A DNA stretch of 64,000 nucleotides, from the NCBI RefSeq assembly GCF_900129325.1, contig NZ_FQUP01000007.1, positions 64,501-128,500 of the forward strand, read 5' to 3'. The DNA is from Kaistia soli DSM 19436. Its GTDB lineage: Bacteria > Pseudomonadota > Alphaproteobacteria > Rhizobiales > Kaistiaceae. Positions 9,061 to 18,309 of the stretch are shown piece by piece. Made by a program: the position numbers and the translations under genes. Within the stretch, counting starts at the first letter, position 1. Each line of letters opens with the position of its first letter. The notes under the pieces were generated by a model. The model did not search any database. It worked only from the letters and a program-made list of their open reading frames with translations, and was not told the DNA's origin.

Positions 9061-10518
9061 ATGACGACGGTGATCAAGGGCGGCACGATCGTAGCCGCGG
9101 ACCGCAGCTATGAGGCTGATATCCTCATCGAGGGCGAGACGATCAAGGCGATCGGGCCGGATCTGAAAGGCGATACGGTCATCGACGCGGCCGGCGCCTA
9201 TGTGATGCCCGGCGGCATCGATCCGCACACGCATCTCGAAATGCCCTTCATGGGTACCACGGCAGCCGAGACCTGGGAGAGCGGCAGCTTCGCTGCGCTT
9301 TCGGGCGGCACGACGATGGTCGTCGACTTCGTCATTCCGGGCGAGGACGGCATGCTCGCCGCCTTTGACGCCTGGGCCGAGCGCTCGGCGCGGCAGGCTT
9401 CGGGCGATTACTCCTTCCACATGGCCGTCACGGGCTGGTCGGAGAAGCATTTCGACGAGATGGAGAAGGTGGTGGCGCGCGGCGTCAACACCTTCAAGCA
9501 TTTCATGGCCTACAAGGGCGCGTTGATGGTGAATGACGACGAGATGTTCGCGTCATTCCAGCGCTGCGCCGCGCTTGGCGCGCTGCCGCTCGTCCATGCC
9601 GAGAATGGCGATATCGTCGCCGCGCTGCAGCAGAAATACATGGCAGAGGGCCGTCCGGGACCGGAGAGCCACGCCTTCTCGCGGCCACCCGAGGTGGAAG
9701 GCGAGGCGACCAACCGCGCGATCATGATCGCCGACGCCGCCGGCGTCCCCGTCTATATCGTGCACACTTCCTGCGAGCAGGCGCATGAGGCGATCCGCCG
9801 GGCGCGGCAGAAGGGCATGCGCGTCTATGGCGAGCCGCTGATCCAGCATCTCGTGCTCGACGAGGGCGAGTATTTCAGCAAGGACTGGAACTATTCGGCG
9901 CAGCGCGTGATGTCTCCGCCGTTCCGCAACAAGAGCCATCAGGACAGCCTCTGGGCGGGTCTCGCCGCCGGTTCGCTGCAGGTGGTTGCGACCGACCACG
10001 CAGCGTTCACCACGGCGCAGAAGCAGTTCGGTCTCACAGATTTCACCAAGATCCCGAACGGCACCGGCGGCCTCGAAGACCGTATGCCCGTACTCTGGAC
10101 GCGCGGCGTCGAGACGGGCCGGCTGACGCCGAACGAGTTCGTCGCGGTGACTTCAACCAATATCGCGCAGATCCTCAACATCTATCCGCAGAAGGGCGCC
10201 ATCCTGCCGGGCTCGGATGCCGATCTCGTCGTTTGGGACCCGACCCTGACCAAGACGATCACGGCTGCCAACCAGAAATCGATCATCGACTACAACGTTT
10301 TCGAAGGCATCGCCGTGAAGGGCCTGCCGCGTTACACAATCTCGCGCGGCGAGGTTGTCTGGTCGGATGGACAGAATTCCGGCCCGAGGCCTGGTCGCGG
10401 CAAGTTCATTGCCCGCAAGCCATTTCCGGCCATCAATCGTGCGCTGTCGAAATGGAAGGAACTGACGGCGCCGCGTTCCGTGACGCGATCGCCCGAACAT
10501 ATGCCGATCGGCGTCTGA
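9061..10518 (+). CDS. hydA: Dihydropyrimidinase
   Basis: Amidohydrolase-superfamily enzyme of 485 aa that opens 5,6-dihydrouracil/dihydrothymine to the N-carbamoyl-beta-amino acid. Binuclear zinc ligands: GGIDPHTHLE (51-60, H56/H58), FKHFMAYKGA (carbamylated lysine about K152), HAENGD, IVHTSC and ATDHAAF. The ATG at 9061 follows GAGGG and gives the standard MTTVIKGGTI start; an earlier in-frame start would overlap the preceding gene. The next gene starts 7 bases after the stop. Hydantoinases share this fold. Confidence 0.95.
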   Translation: MTTVIKGGTIVAADRSYEADILIEGETIKAIGPDLKGDTVIDAAGAYVMPGGIDPHTHLEMPFMGTTAAETWESGSFAALSGGTTMVVDFVIPGEDGMLAAFDAWAERSARQASGDYSFHMAVTGWSEKHFDEMEKVVARGVNTFKHFMAYKGALMVNDDEMFASFQRCAALGALPLVHAENGDIVAALQQKYMAEGRPGPESHAFSRPPEVEGEATNRAIMIADAAGVPVYIVHTSCEQAHEAIRRARQKGMRVYGEPLIQHLVLDEGEYFSKDWNYSAQRVMSPPFRNKSHQDSLWAGLAAGSLQVVATDHAAFTTAQKQFGLTDFTKIPNGTGGLEDRMPVLWTRGVETGRLTPNEFVAVTSTNIAQILNIYPQKGAILPGSDADLVVWDPTLTKTITAANQKSIIDYNVFEGIAVKGLPRYTISRGEVVWSDGQNSGPRPGRGKFIARKPFPAINRALSKWKELTAPRSVTRSPEHMPIGV

Positions 10519-10525
10519 GCGCCTG

Positions 10526-11338
10526 ATGACCGGGGAGGGGACATCGGGAACCGCGAAGGAAGCGCCGGCGATCAAGATTGCCGGCCTGTCGCTCGTCTTC
10601 AACACTAATGACGGCCCGGTGCAGGCGCTGTCCGATATCGACCTCGAGGTGAAGCGCGGCGAGTTCGTCTCGTTCATCGGCCCGTCAGGCTGCGGCAAGA
10701 CCACGCTGTTGCGCGTCATCGCCGATCTGGAGCAGCCGACCGGCGGATCGATCACGGTCAATGGCGTCTCGCCGGAGGAGGCGCGCCTCGCGCGCGCCTA
10801 TGGCTATGTCTTCCAGGCGGCGGCGCTCTATCCTTGGCGCACTATCGCCAAGAATATCGCGCTGCCGCTGGAGATCATGGGTCTCACCAGGGCGGAATGC
10901 GACAAGCGCGTCGCCGATAACCTTGCCCTCGTCGACCTCGCGGGCTTTGAGCGGAAATATCCGTGGCAGCTTTCCGGCGGCATGCAGCAGCGCGCCTCGA
11001 TCGCCCGTGCGCTCGCCGTCGAGCCCGAGCTTCTGCTGATGGACGAGCCGTTCGGCGCGCTCGACGAGATCGTCCGAGATCATCTCAACGAGAAACTGCT
11101 GCGGCTCTGGGACCGGACGCAGAAGACCGTGGTCTTTGTCACGCATTCGATTCCCGAGGCTGTATTCCTCTCGACCAAGATCGTCGTGATGTCGCCACGG
11201 CCCGGTCGCGTCACCGATGTCATCGAGTGCGGCTTTCCGCGCCACCGCACGCTCGATATCCGCGAGACGCCTGAATTCCTCGCCATCGCAGCGCGTGTCC
11301 GCGCCGGGCTTCGGGCAGGGCATTCCTATGAGGATTGA
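10526..11338 (+). CDS. ABC transporter ATP-binding protein (SsuB/TauB/ThiZ class)
   Basis: A 270-residue ATPase that powers the importer encoded by the next three genes. Walker A GPSGCGKT (52-59), Q-loop in YVFQAAALYPWRT, signature LSGGMQQR (about 151-158), Walker B LLLMDEPFGALDE and switch His in VTHSI are all present. The family serves taurine, sulfonate, nitrate and pyrimidine-like (NMT1/THI5) importers. Position directly after dihydropyrimidinase suggests uptake of a pyrimidine or its reduced/carbamoyl derivative; this is inference. The Shine-Dalgarno for 10526 is poor, so it may be coupled to the preceding stop. Confidence 0.93.
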   Translation: MTGEGTSGTAKEAPAIKIAGLSLVFNTNDGPVQALSDIDLEVKRGEFVSFIGPSGCGKTTLLRVIADLEQPTGGSITVNGVSPEEARLARAYGYVFQAAALYPWRTIAKNIALPLEIMGLTRAECDKRVADNLALVDLAGFERKYPWQLSGGMQQRASIARALAVEPELLLMDEPFGALDEIVRDHLNEKLLRLWDRTQKTVVFVTHSIPEAVFLSTKIVVMSPRPGRVTDVIECGFPRHRTLDIRETPEFLAIAARVRAGLRAGHSYED

Positions 11339-11459
11339 TGGCTCGTTGATCGAGCCCCAGCGGTCAGGCCCGGCGATGACAGGCATGAGAGCTTCAGCCA
11401 AAGGCGCGAAGGCTTCTGCCAGTCACGGCGCCGGACTGGCCGACAAGGTGACGACATGA
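11328..11459 (+). CDS. Possible 43-codon coupling ORF between ABC genes
   Basis: Starts at an ATG 11 bases before the end of the ATPase gene and ends in an ATGA overlap with the permease start at 11456. The predicted peptide (MRIDGSLIEPQ...) is basic, with no recognised domain. The spacing could let ribosomes pass through the 117-base gap. However, the permease has its own AAGGTG site, so this may be chance. Confidence 0.2.
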   Translation: MRIDGSLIEPQRSGPAMTGMRASAKGAKASASHGAGLADKVTT

Positions 11460-12382
11460 CGACTGCCGTGTCGCACCGCCTGGCGAAGCCGCCAGGCAAG
11501 CTCGTTCCCGTGCTCGTCGTCACGCTGGCGCTGATCGCGCTCTGGTATGTCGGTGCCTATTTCATGAATGCCACTCTGGCGCGCGATGCGTTCGCGCGCG
11601 CCAAGAAGGAGCCGACCGCGAGCGAGCTGCTGTTCGCCACCTATGCCATGGATCGGCCGCTGCTGCCGGCGCCGCACCAGATCGTCACTGAAATCTGGAA
11701 GTCGACCGCCCTGACGCCGGTCACCTCCAAGAAGAGCCTCGTCTATCATTCCTGGATCACGCTTTCGGCGACCTTGGCCGGGTTTCTCTCCGGTGCGCTG
11801 CTCGGCCTGATCCTTGCCGCAGCGATCGTGCATGTGCCGAGCCTTGATCGCAGCCTGATGCCCTGGGTGATCGCCTCACAGACAATCCCGATCGTTGCGA
11901 TCGCGCCGATGATCGTCGTGGTCGGCTATAATCTCATGAACGGGCAGATGGGCTTCTCGACCGATACGTCGCGCTTCATCGCCAAGGCGCTGATCTCGAC
12001 CTATCTCTCCTTCTTCCCGATTACGGTCGGGCTGGTGAAGGGGCTGCGCTCGCCCGACACCATTCTCGTCGACCTGATGCGCACCTATTCGGCCAATCGC
12101 TGGCAGACCTTCTGGAAGCTGCGCATGCCGGCGGCGCTGCCCTTTCTATTTGCCTCAATGCAGGTCGCGATCGCCATCAGCCTGGTCGGCGCCATCGTCG
12201 GCGAACTGCCGACCGGCGCCTCAGCCGGTATCGGCGCGCGGCTGCTCGCCGGTTCCTATTATGGACAGACGGTGCAGATATGGTCGGCGCTGATCGCTGC
12301 ATCCGTGTTGGCAGCGCTCCTTGTTTGGATGGTGAGCCTAGGGGGCACGGCCGTCGTCAAGCGGATGGGGCTCGCGCGATGA
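11456..12382 (+). CDS. ABC transporter permease (first subunit)
   Basis: BPD-type inner-membrane permease of 308 aa with a TM segment at 17-35 and a five- to six-helix core from about residue 95. The EAA-like coupling loop is near LRSPDTILVDLMRTYSANRW, followed by FWKLRMPAALPF, the contact with the ATPase. An unusual periplasmic stretch (about 38-95) precedes the core. AAGGTG lies 6 bases before the ATG. It ends in a 4-base ATGA overlap with the second permease, so the two are translationally coupled and probably form a heterodimer. Confidence 0.9.
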   Translation: MTTAVSHRLAKPPGKLVPVLVVTLALIALWYVGAYFMNATLARDAFARAKKEPTASELLFATYAMDRPLLPAPHQIVTEIWKSTALTPVTSKKSLVYHSWITLSATLAGFLSGALLGLILAAAIVHVPSLDRSLMPWVIASQTIPIVAIAPMIVVVGYNLMNGQMGFSTDTSRFIAKALISTYLSFFPITVGLVKGLRSPDTILVDLMRTYSANRWQTFWKLRMPAALPFLFASMQVAIAISLVGAIVGELPTGASAGIGARLLAGSYYGQTVQIWSALIAASVLAALLVWMVSLGGTAVVKRMGLAR

Positions 12383-13506
12383 ACCACAGCCGCGGCCATA
12401 TCCAGCCCTGGATCGCGTTGGTCGGGCTGATCGCGCTCAGCGCGCTGCCGCTCGACGCGGCCGATCCTACGCGCCTGCTGATCCGCGAGGGCCCCGTCGG
12501 CTGGGGGCTCGTCGCGTTGATGGCGGCCGCCATCGTCGCCGCTATCCGAGCCGGACGCAGCCTTGCCGCAGCAATTTTGCTGGCGCTTGCCGCGCATGGC
12601 GGCGCGGCGATGGCGATCGGCCTGTTGCCGAGCCTTGCCGGTCACACGGGCAGCGGCTTCTGGGCGCTGGTCCTGACGTCCTGGCTGCTCGTCTGGGCGC
12701 TGGTGACGGAACTCTCCGAATGGCCACGCCGGCCCGGGCTGCCGGGGCTCGTGCTCTCGCTGCTGATCCCCTTCCTGTTCGGGATCTGGCTGCTGATCCT
12801 CTGGCAGATCGTCGTGGTCGTCTTCCAGGTGCCGTTCGTGCTGATCCCCCCGCCTTCGGCGATCGGCGCGCGCATCGCAACCTCGCTGCCCATCCTTGCC
12901 GCCGACTTCCGGCAGACCTTCTTCAAATCGGTGGTGGCGGGCTATGCGATCGGCTGCGGCGCCGGCTTCCTGGTCGCAATCCTCGTCGACCGCGTCTCAT
13001 TCCTGAAGCGTGGCCTGCTGCCGATCGGCAATCTCGTCTCGGCGCTGCCGATCGTCGGTATCGCACCGATCATGGTGATGTGGTTCGGCTTCGACTGGCC
13101 GTCCAAGGCGGCGGTCGTCGTCGTCTCGACCTTCTTCCCGATGCTGGTGAACACGGTAACTGGGCTCTCCGCCTCGCAGCCGATCAGCCGCGATCTGATG
13201 CGCACCTACGCCGCAACGTATTGGCAGACGCTGTTCAAGCTGAGGCTGCCCGAGGCGATGCCGTTTGTCTTCAACGCGCTCAAGATCAATTCGACTCTCG
13301 CCCTGATCGCGGCCATTGTAGCCGAGTTCTTCGGCACGCCGATCGTGGGCATGGGCTTCCGCATCTCTACCGAAGTCGGGCGCATGAATATCGACATGGT
13401 GTGGGCGGAAATCGCGGTGGCGGCGCTGGCCGGCTCCGCGTTCTACGGCGTGGTCGCGCTCGCCGAGCGCGCCGCGACTTTCTGGCATCCGTCCTTCCGC
13501 ACCTAG
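12379..13506 (+). CDS. ABC transporter permease (second subunit, with N-terminal TM extension)
   Basis: 375 aa. About four extra hydrophobic segments occupy residues 10-110, ahead of a normal six-helix permease core. EAA-type coupling loop: QPISRDLMRTYAATYWQ followed by FKLRLPEAMPF. The ATG at 12379 overlaps the stop of the first permease (ATGA). Two different permeases beside one ATPase and one binding protein indicate a heterodimeric channel, an arrangement seen in NMT1/THI5-like importers of Rhizobiales. The role of the extension is unknown. Confidence 0.88.
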   Translation: MNHSRGHIQPWIALVGLIALSALPLDAADPTRLLIREGPVGWGLVALMAAAIVAAIRAGRSLAAAILLALAAHGGAAMAIGLLPSLAGHTGSGFWALVLTSWLLVWALVTELSEWPRRPGLPGLVLSLLIPFLFGIWLLILWQIVVVVFQVPFVLIPPPSAIGARIATSLPILAADFRQTFFKSVVAGYAIGCGAGFLVAILVDRVSFLKRGLLPIGNLVSALPIVGIAPIMVMWFGFDWPSKAAVVVVSTFFPMLVNTVTGLSASQPISRDLMRTYAATYWQTLFKLRLPEAMPFVFNALKINSTLALIAAIVAEFFGTPIVGMGFRISTEVGRMNIDMVWAEIAVAALAGSAFYGVVALAERAATFWHPSFRT

Positions 13507-13534
13507 GGACGGAAACGACAACCTGGAGGGGTCA

Positions 13535-14527
13535 ATGAAGAAGTGGATGATGGGCGCGATCGCTGCCGCGACCGGCCTTGCGATGAGCGCGCCGGCCTAT
13601 GCTGCCGATCAGCTGACCCTGCAGCTGAAATGGGTCACGCAGGCTCAGTTCGCCGGCTATCTCGTCGCAAAGGCGAAGGGCTTCTACGAGGCCGAAGGGC
13701 TCGACGTCACGATCAAGCCGGGTGGCCCGGACGTTTCGCCGGTGCAGGTGATCGCCGCCGGCGGCGCCGACGTGATCGTCGACTGGATGGCAGATGCGCT
13801 CGCCTCGCGCGAAAAGGGCGTCAAGCTCGTCAACATCGCGCAGCCGTTCAAGAGTTCGGGCCTGCTGCTCGTCTGCCGCAAGGACACCGGCATTGCCACG
13901 CCCGCCGACTTCAAGGGAAAGACCCTCGGCGTCTGGTTCTATGGCAATGAATATCCGTTCATGGCCTGGATGAACAAGCTCGGCTACAAGACCGATGGCG
14001 GCGCCAACGGCGTCACCGTGCTGAAGCAGGCGTTCAATGTCGATCCGCTGGTACAGAAGCAGGCCGACTGCATCTCGGCCATGACCTACAACGAATATGG
14101 CCAGATCCTCGACGCCGGCCTCAAGGCCGAAGACCTCGTCGTCTTCAACTATCGCGACGAGAATGTCGGCATGCTGGAAGACGGGCTCTATGCGCTCGAG
14201 GACAAGCTCGCCGATCCCGCCTATGTCGACAAGCTCGCCCGCTTCGTGAAGGCGTCCGAGAAGGGCTGGGCCTATGCGCGCGAAAACCCGGACGAGGCGG
14301 CACAGATCACGGTCGATGCCGACGAGTCGGGTTCGCAGACATTAGATCACCAGAAATACATGATCGGGGAAGTGAACAAGCTCACCGACGCTACGTCCGG
14401 CGCGCTCGACCCGGCTGATTACAAGCAGACGGTGCAGACCATGCTGTCGGCCGGCGGCGTCATCTCCAAGGAGCCTGACGCGGCCGCGACGACGACGGCG
14501 GTCACCGACAAGGCCGGCCTCAAATAG
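13535..14527 (+). CDS. ABC substrate-binding protein, NMT1/THI5-like
   Basis: Periplasmic binding protein of 330 aa. The signal peptide is clear: MKKWMM, a hydrophobic core, then APAYA|AD at about 23/24. The mature N-terminus LTLQLKWVTQAQFAGYLVAK and ADVIVDWM match the NMT1/THI5 fold, whose members bind pyrimidines, thiamine precursors or sulfonates. It is the last gene of the block and is followed by a hairpin terminator. Context points to a pyrimidine or related ring compound. A second NMT1-like protein at 41666 is governed by a TPP riboswitch, so the two probably differ in ligand. Confidence 0.9.
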   Translation: MKKWMMGAIAAATGLAMSAPAYAADQLTLQLKWVTQAQFAGYLVAKAKGFYEAEGLDVTIKPGGPDVSPVQVIAAGGADVIVDWMADALASREKGVKLVNIAQPFKSSGLLLVCRKDTGIATPADFKGKTLGVWFYGNEYPFMAWMNKLGYKTDGGANGVTVLKQAFNVDPLVQKQADCISAMTYNEYGQILDAGLKAEDLVVFNYRDENVGMLEDGLYALEDKLADPAYVDKLARFVKASEKGWAYARENPDEAAQITVDADESGSQTLDHQKYMIGEVNKLTDATSGALDPADYKQTVQTMLSAGGVISKEPDAAATTTAVTDKAGLK

Positions 14528-14553
14528 GCTTAGCCACAAGTTGCAATGCAGGG

Positions 14554-14584
14554 ATCGGGCGCCGTCTGGCGCCCGATTTCGTTC
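14554..14584 (+). terminator. Terminator of the pyrimidine/ABC operon
   Basis: ATCGGGCGCC, loop GTCT, GGCGCCCGAT: a perfect 10-bp stem 27 bases after the last stop, followed by TTCGTT. The U-tract is short, so termination may be partial. Confidence 0.7.
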
Positions 14585-14590
14585 AGGCGA

Positions 14591-15157
14591 TCATGTCGCC
14601 ATTTCCAGTGCCGAAACCCGCCTGATCAACGCCCGCGCATCCGGCGGCGGCTCGCGCTCGATGCGACGATAGACGCTTCCTTCGGCGTTTCTGGTGATCA
14701 GACGGCAATCCACCAGTTCGCGCCGCAGCAGCGCATGATCCCCAAATGTGTGCCGCTCGGCCAGAAATGCTTTCACACCGGCATCTCCAAGGGTCTGCCG
14801 GGTGGGAAATGCCGCCCAGAGCGCCCATAGGCAGAGCAACTGATGGTTTCGACGCGCCGGCCAGCGGATCAGGCGGCCGCGCGCATCGAAGTGGCGCTGA
14901 GCACGCGCCACGAGAGCAAGATCAGGACCGGCCGGCACCGGCAGCGGCGACAGTGGCAGCGCGGCAGCGGTGTCGGGCGATTGCTGCACCGTGGCGGCGC
15001 GCAACTGCTGGAACTTGCGGTGGCCGGTCGAGCGCGCCAGCATGTTAAGCACTTCGACATGGCTCGGAAGGGCGCTGCGGCCCTCGAACTGCTTGCGCAG
15101 CGACTTTGCCAATGCGGAGATGTCGCCCACAGAGAAGGCGATCGGGGTTCGTGTCAT
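14591..15157 (-). CDS. DUF2087-type protein, possible ArsR-like regulator relative
   Basis: 188 residues, function unknown. The C-terminal half (about 90-165) has the DUF2087 pattern: RHFDARGRLIRWPARRNHQ, a helix, then DHALLRRELVDCRLI and GSVYRR. That small helical domain often accompanies metalloregulator-like proteins. The N-terminal 55 residues (SALAKSLRKQF...SHVEVLNMLAR) look helical, similar to glyoxalase-related regulatory proteins. ATG at 15157 with GAGGA just upstream; an in-frame TTG sits 6 bases earlier. Convergent with the ABC operon, sharing its terminator region. Confidence 0.7.
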   Translation of the reverse strand: MTRTPIAFSVGDISALAKSLRKQFEGRSALPSHVEVLNMLARSTGHRKFQQLRAATVQQSPDTAAALPLSPLPVPAGPDLALVARAQRHFDARGRLIRWPARRNHQLLCLWALWAAFPTRQTLGDAGVKAFLAERHTFGDHALLRRELVDCRLITRNAEGSVYRRIEREPPPDARALIRRVSALEMAT

Positions 15158-15335
15158 GACCAATCCTCGATGTGCCGATCCATCGGATTGTCGCGGTCAC
15201 CGCTTGCGACCCGGCACGAGGCTGGTGTCAGTCTGATCGCATGATGCAGGTTTAGCTTCCCCTCGCGGGGCGGTGACGCCTGGGTGAACTGCTGACCCTA
15301 CACCATCATAGCGGCTCGCTGCGCCGAGCGCCATG

Positions 15336-16550
15336 TCAGACGATGTTCTTCTCGAACAAGGGTCGGTTGTGGGTGATGCGCTCATAGCCGAGAGGAGAAA
15401 GGTCGAGCGTCTGGTAGGCGCCGTCGACGGCTAGCTCGGCGAGGCCGCGGCCGACGGCGGGCGCCTGCTGCAGGCCATGGCCGGAGAAGCCGTTGGCGAT
15501 GAAGAGATTGTCGAAGGGCGGCACACGGCCAACGATCGCGTTGTGGTCGAAGAGGTTCATGTCGTAGTGCCCGGCCCAGGATCGCGCCTGTCGAATGGTC
15601 TCGAACGCGGGCACTCGGCTCGCCAGAACCGGCCAGATCAGATCCTCGAACAGCGCATGGTCGACATCGAAATCGGTCGCGAGAGGATCATGAGCTTCGT
15701 CCGGTGCCGAGCCACAGAGGAAGAGCTCCCCCTCCGGACGGCAATAGACGCCGGACGGATCGATCAGCATGGGAAAGCCCGGCAGCTTTTCCTTGCAGGC
15801 GAAGGTGAAGATGCAGCGCTTGCGCGCCTCGACCGGCAGTGGCACGCCAATATCCTCCAATAGCTCCCGTGCGCCAGTTCCCGCCGCGATGATCACCGCG
15901 TCCGCTGTCGCGGTGGCGCCATCGGCGAAGCGCACGCCTGTGGCACGGCCGCGTTCGGTCAGGATTTCAGTCACCGTCGCGCTGGCGGTCTCGACGCCAA
16001 GCGATCGCGCCCTCTTACGAAGCGCCTGCATGAGGCCGTAGCCGTCGAACCAGCCTTCGCCGGTAGCGCCGAAGGCGCCGGCGGCGATGTCGTCGAGGAC
16101 GAGATAGGGGAAGCGCTCGGCAAGCTCTGCTGGGTTGAACAGCACGATGTCAGCGCCGCGGCTGGATTGCAGCGCGTGGTTTTCGGTCAGTGTCGCCGTG
16201 CCGGCGGCGGTGGCGAGAAAGAGATAGCCGCCCTCGTTGAGACTGATGAACGGCCGGTCATTCTCGACAGAGAGAGTGTCGCCGATCGCGCGCAGGAATT
16301 CGATGCCGTAGAGCGACATGTCGATATTCACCGGCGAGGAGAATTGCTGCCGGATCGAGGCGGCGGAAAGAGCGCTGGCCGCCTGCTGGAAGGTCGGGTC
16401 CTTCTCGACCAGCAGAACGCTGCCGGAAAAGCGCGGATGCGCGGCGATGTGATAGGCGGCGGAGGCGCCGTGAACGGCGCCGCCGACGATGATGACGTCA
16501 TGGTGGCGCGCCACGCTCTCGCTCCGTCCCGGAAGTTCCACCATGACCAT
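15336..16550 (-). CDS. FAD-dependent oxidoreductase, DadA/SoxB-like
   Basis: 404-residue flavoprotein of the DAO superfamily. The N-terminal nucleotide-binding motif is VIIVGGAVHGASAAYH (about 19-34). A substrate-domain signature (FDGYGLMQALRKRAR) and a C-terminal FAD motif (NLFIANGFSGHGLQQAP) follow. Relatives oxidise glycine, sarcosine or D-amino acids; the substrate here is not readable. It lies 42 bases downstream of an Lrp-type regulator on the same strand, and the pair diverges from alanine dehydrogenase. Amino-acid oxidation, perhaps of D-alanine, is a reasonable inference. Confidence 0.85.
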   Translation of the reverse strand: MVMVELPGRSESVARHHDVIIVGGAVHGASAAYHIAAHPRFSGSVLLVEKDPTFQQAASALSAASIRQQFSSPVNIDMSLYGIEFLRAIGDTLSVENDRPFISLNEGGYLFLATAAGTATLTENHALQSSRGADIVLFNPAELAERFPYLVLDDIAAGAFGATGEGWFDGYGLMQALRKRARSLGVETASATVTEILTERGRATGVRFADGATATADAVIIAAGTGARELLEDIGVPLPVEARKRCIFTFACKEKLPGFPMLIDPSGVYCRPEGELFLCGSAPDEAHDPLATDFDVDHALFEDLIWPVLASRVPAFETIRQARSWAGHYDMNLFDHNAIVGRVPPFDNLFIANGFSGHGLQQAPAVGRGLAELAVDGAYQTLDLSPLGYERITHNRPLFEKNIV

Positions 16551-16592
16551 GCCATGCGCCTATTTCGTCGTCGATGCGGCGAAGCGGTCGTG

Positions 16593-17054
16593 TCAGCCGA
16601 TCGGCACGAGAGGTCGCTCGATGGCCTCGCGGAGCGCGAATTTCGATTCGATGCGCGCAACGCCCGGCAGGTGGCCCAGCACATTCGCATGTAATCGTTC
16701 GAAATCCGGCAGGTCGCGCGCCACGATCCGCAGCAGATAGTCGCTCGAGCCCGACATCAGATAAAGCGAGAGGATGTTGGGGCATTTCCGCGCCGCGGCC
16801 TCGAAGGCCTTGAGCGCCTCGTCGTTCTGCCGATCGAGTGAGATTTCGACAAAGGCCGTGATGCCAAGGCCGAGCGCATTCGGATCGACGACCGCACGGT
16901 AGCCAGCGATGACGCCGCCTGTTTCGAGGCGCTGCAGACGGCGTGTGACGGCAGAGGCGGAGAGGCCGATCCGCTCGGCAAGTTCCACGGCAGAAAGCCG
17001 GCCTTCGCGGGCGAGCGCCCCAACGATCCGCCGGTCGAAATCATCGAGCTGCAT
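16593..17054 (-). CDS. Lrp/AsnC-family transcriptional regulator
   Basis: 153 aa. An N-terminal winged HTH (FDRRIVGALAREGRLS, then LSASAVTRRLQRLE, residues 6-50) and a C-terminal RAM effector domain (about 65-145, with MSGSSDYLLRI). Such proteins respond to amino acids and often control a divergent catabolic gene. Here that gene is alanine dehydrogenase, 135 bases away, with the FAD oxidoreductase downstream. An AldR-like role is inferred. Inverted repeats lie in the intergenic region. Confidence 0.92.
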   Translation of the reverse strand: MQLDDFDRRIVGALAREGRLSAVELAERIGLSASAVTRRLQRLETGGVIAGYRAVVDPNALGLGITAFVEISLDRQNDEALKAFEAAARKCPNILSLYLMSGSSDYLLRIVARDLPDFERLHANVLGHLPGVARIESKFALREAIERPLVPIG

Positions 17055-17121
17055 GAATCATGCGCCTTCCGCTTCGTTGCCGCAGTCTCAATGCGCGCTC
17101 ACGCGCATATGGGCATGAAAT

Positions 17122-17136
17122 AGCACGAAATCTGCT
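17122..17136. promoter_or_regulatory. Candidate Lrp-type site between lrp-like gene and ald
   Basis: AGCA-N7-TGCT, a 15-bp AT-centred dyad 54 bases before the ald start, with length and symmetry like Lrp-family sites. A second dyad, GCATGA-A-TCATGC (17051-17063), covers the regulator's own start codon. Sequence pattern only. Confidence 0.35.
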
Positions 17137-17189
17137 CTCTTGCGGCGATATTCTCCATGCACAGCCAATAAGAGCCAGGGGATATCATC

Positions 17190-18305
17190 ATGCTCGTCGG
17201 CGTTCCGAGAGAAATCAAGAACAACGAATTCCGCGTCGGCCTGACGCCGGCCGCCGTGCGCGAATATGTGGCGCGGGGCCATGGCGTCCTCGTCGAGACC
17301 GGCGCGGGGTTGGGCATCGATGCGCCCGACGCCGCCTACGTCGCGGCCGGCGCCACGATCGCCGCTTCGGCCGGCGAGGTGTTCGCCAAGGCCGGCATGA
17401 TCGTCAAGGTCAAGGAGCCTCAGCCCGAGGAGTGGGCACAGTTCCGGCCGGGCCAGATTCTCTTCACCTATCTCCATCTCGCGCCCGATCCGGTGCAGGC
17501 GCGCGGCCTGATGGAATCGGGCGTGACGGCGGTCGCCTACGAAACGGTCACTGACGCTCATGGCGGGCTACCGCTGCTCGCACCGATGAGCGAAGTTGCG
17601 GGCCGCCTGTCGATCCAGGCCGCGGCAACGGCGCTGCAGAAGCCGAATGGCGGCCGCGGCATCCTGCTCGGCGGCGTGCCGGGTGTGGCGCCGGCCAAGG
17701 TCGTCGTGATCGGCGGCGGTGTCGTCGGCATGCATGCGGCTCGGATGGCCGCCGGCCTTGGCGCCGAGGTGACCGTCCTCGACCGCTCGGTGCCGCGCCT
17801 CCGCGAGCTCGACGAGACGTTCGCCGGACGTATCCGCACCCGTTATTCGACGATCGACGCGCTCGAGGATGAAGTCATCTCGGCCGATGCGGTCATCGGC
17901 GCGGTGCTCATCCCCGGCGCAGCGGCGCCGAAGCTCGTCACGCGGGCCATGCTGCCGAAGATGAAGCGCGGCGCGGTGCTGGTCGATGTCGCAATTGACC
18001 AGGGCGGTTGCTTCGAGACATCGCACGCGACGACCCATGCCGAGCCGACCTATGTCGTTGACGGCGTCATCCACTACTGCGTCGCCAATATGCCGGGCGC
18101 CGTGCCGCTGACCTCGAGCCATGCGCTCAATCACGCCACGCTGCCCTTCGGAGTAGCGCTGGCCGGGGAAGGGCTTGCCGCGCTCGCCCGCGATCCGCAC
18201 TTGCGCAATGGCCTCAACGTCCATCGCGGCCGGATCACGCATCGCGCCGTCGCGGAGGCGCTCGGCGAGAGCTTCGCTGATCCTGCCGGGAATATCGCGG
18301 CCTGA
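17190..18305 (+). CDS. ald: Alanine dehydrogenase
   Basis: NAD-dependent L-alanine dehydrogenase (alanine + NAD+ + water to pyruvate + ammonia + NADH), 371 aa, the family's normal length. Visible: N-terminal [18 protein letters not shown], the substrate-binding lysine region [11 protein letters not shown] (about 72-82), catalytic-His region FTYLHLAP (about 93-100) and Rossmann loop [14 protein letters not shown] (about 171-184). AGGGGAT lies 7 bases upstream of the ATG. It diverges from the Lrp-type gene. The pyrimidine block's transaminase makes alanine, so Ald could regenerate pyruvate for it. Confidence 0.97.
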   Translation: MLVGVPREIKNNEFRVGLTPAAVREYVARGHGVLVETGAGLGIDAPDAAYVAAGATIAASAGEVFAKAGMIVKVKEPQPEEWAQFRPGQILFTYLHLAPDPVQARGLMESGVTAVAYETVTDAHGGLPLLAPMSEVAGRLSIQAAATALQKPNGGRGILLGGVPGVAPAKVVVIGGGVVGMHAARMAAGLGAEVTVLDRSVPRLRELDETFAGRIRTRYSTIDALEDEVISADAVIGAVLIPGAAAPKLVTRAMLPKMKRGAVLVDVAIDQGGCFETSHATTHAEPTYVVDGVIHYCVANMPGAVPLTSSHALNHATLPFGVALAGEGLAALARDPHLRNGLNVHRGRITHRAVAEALGESFADPAGNIAA

Positions 18306-18309
18306 GCGG

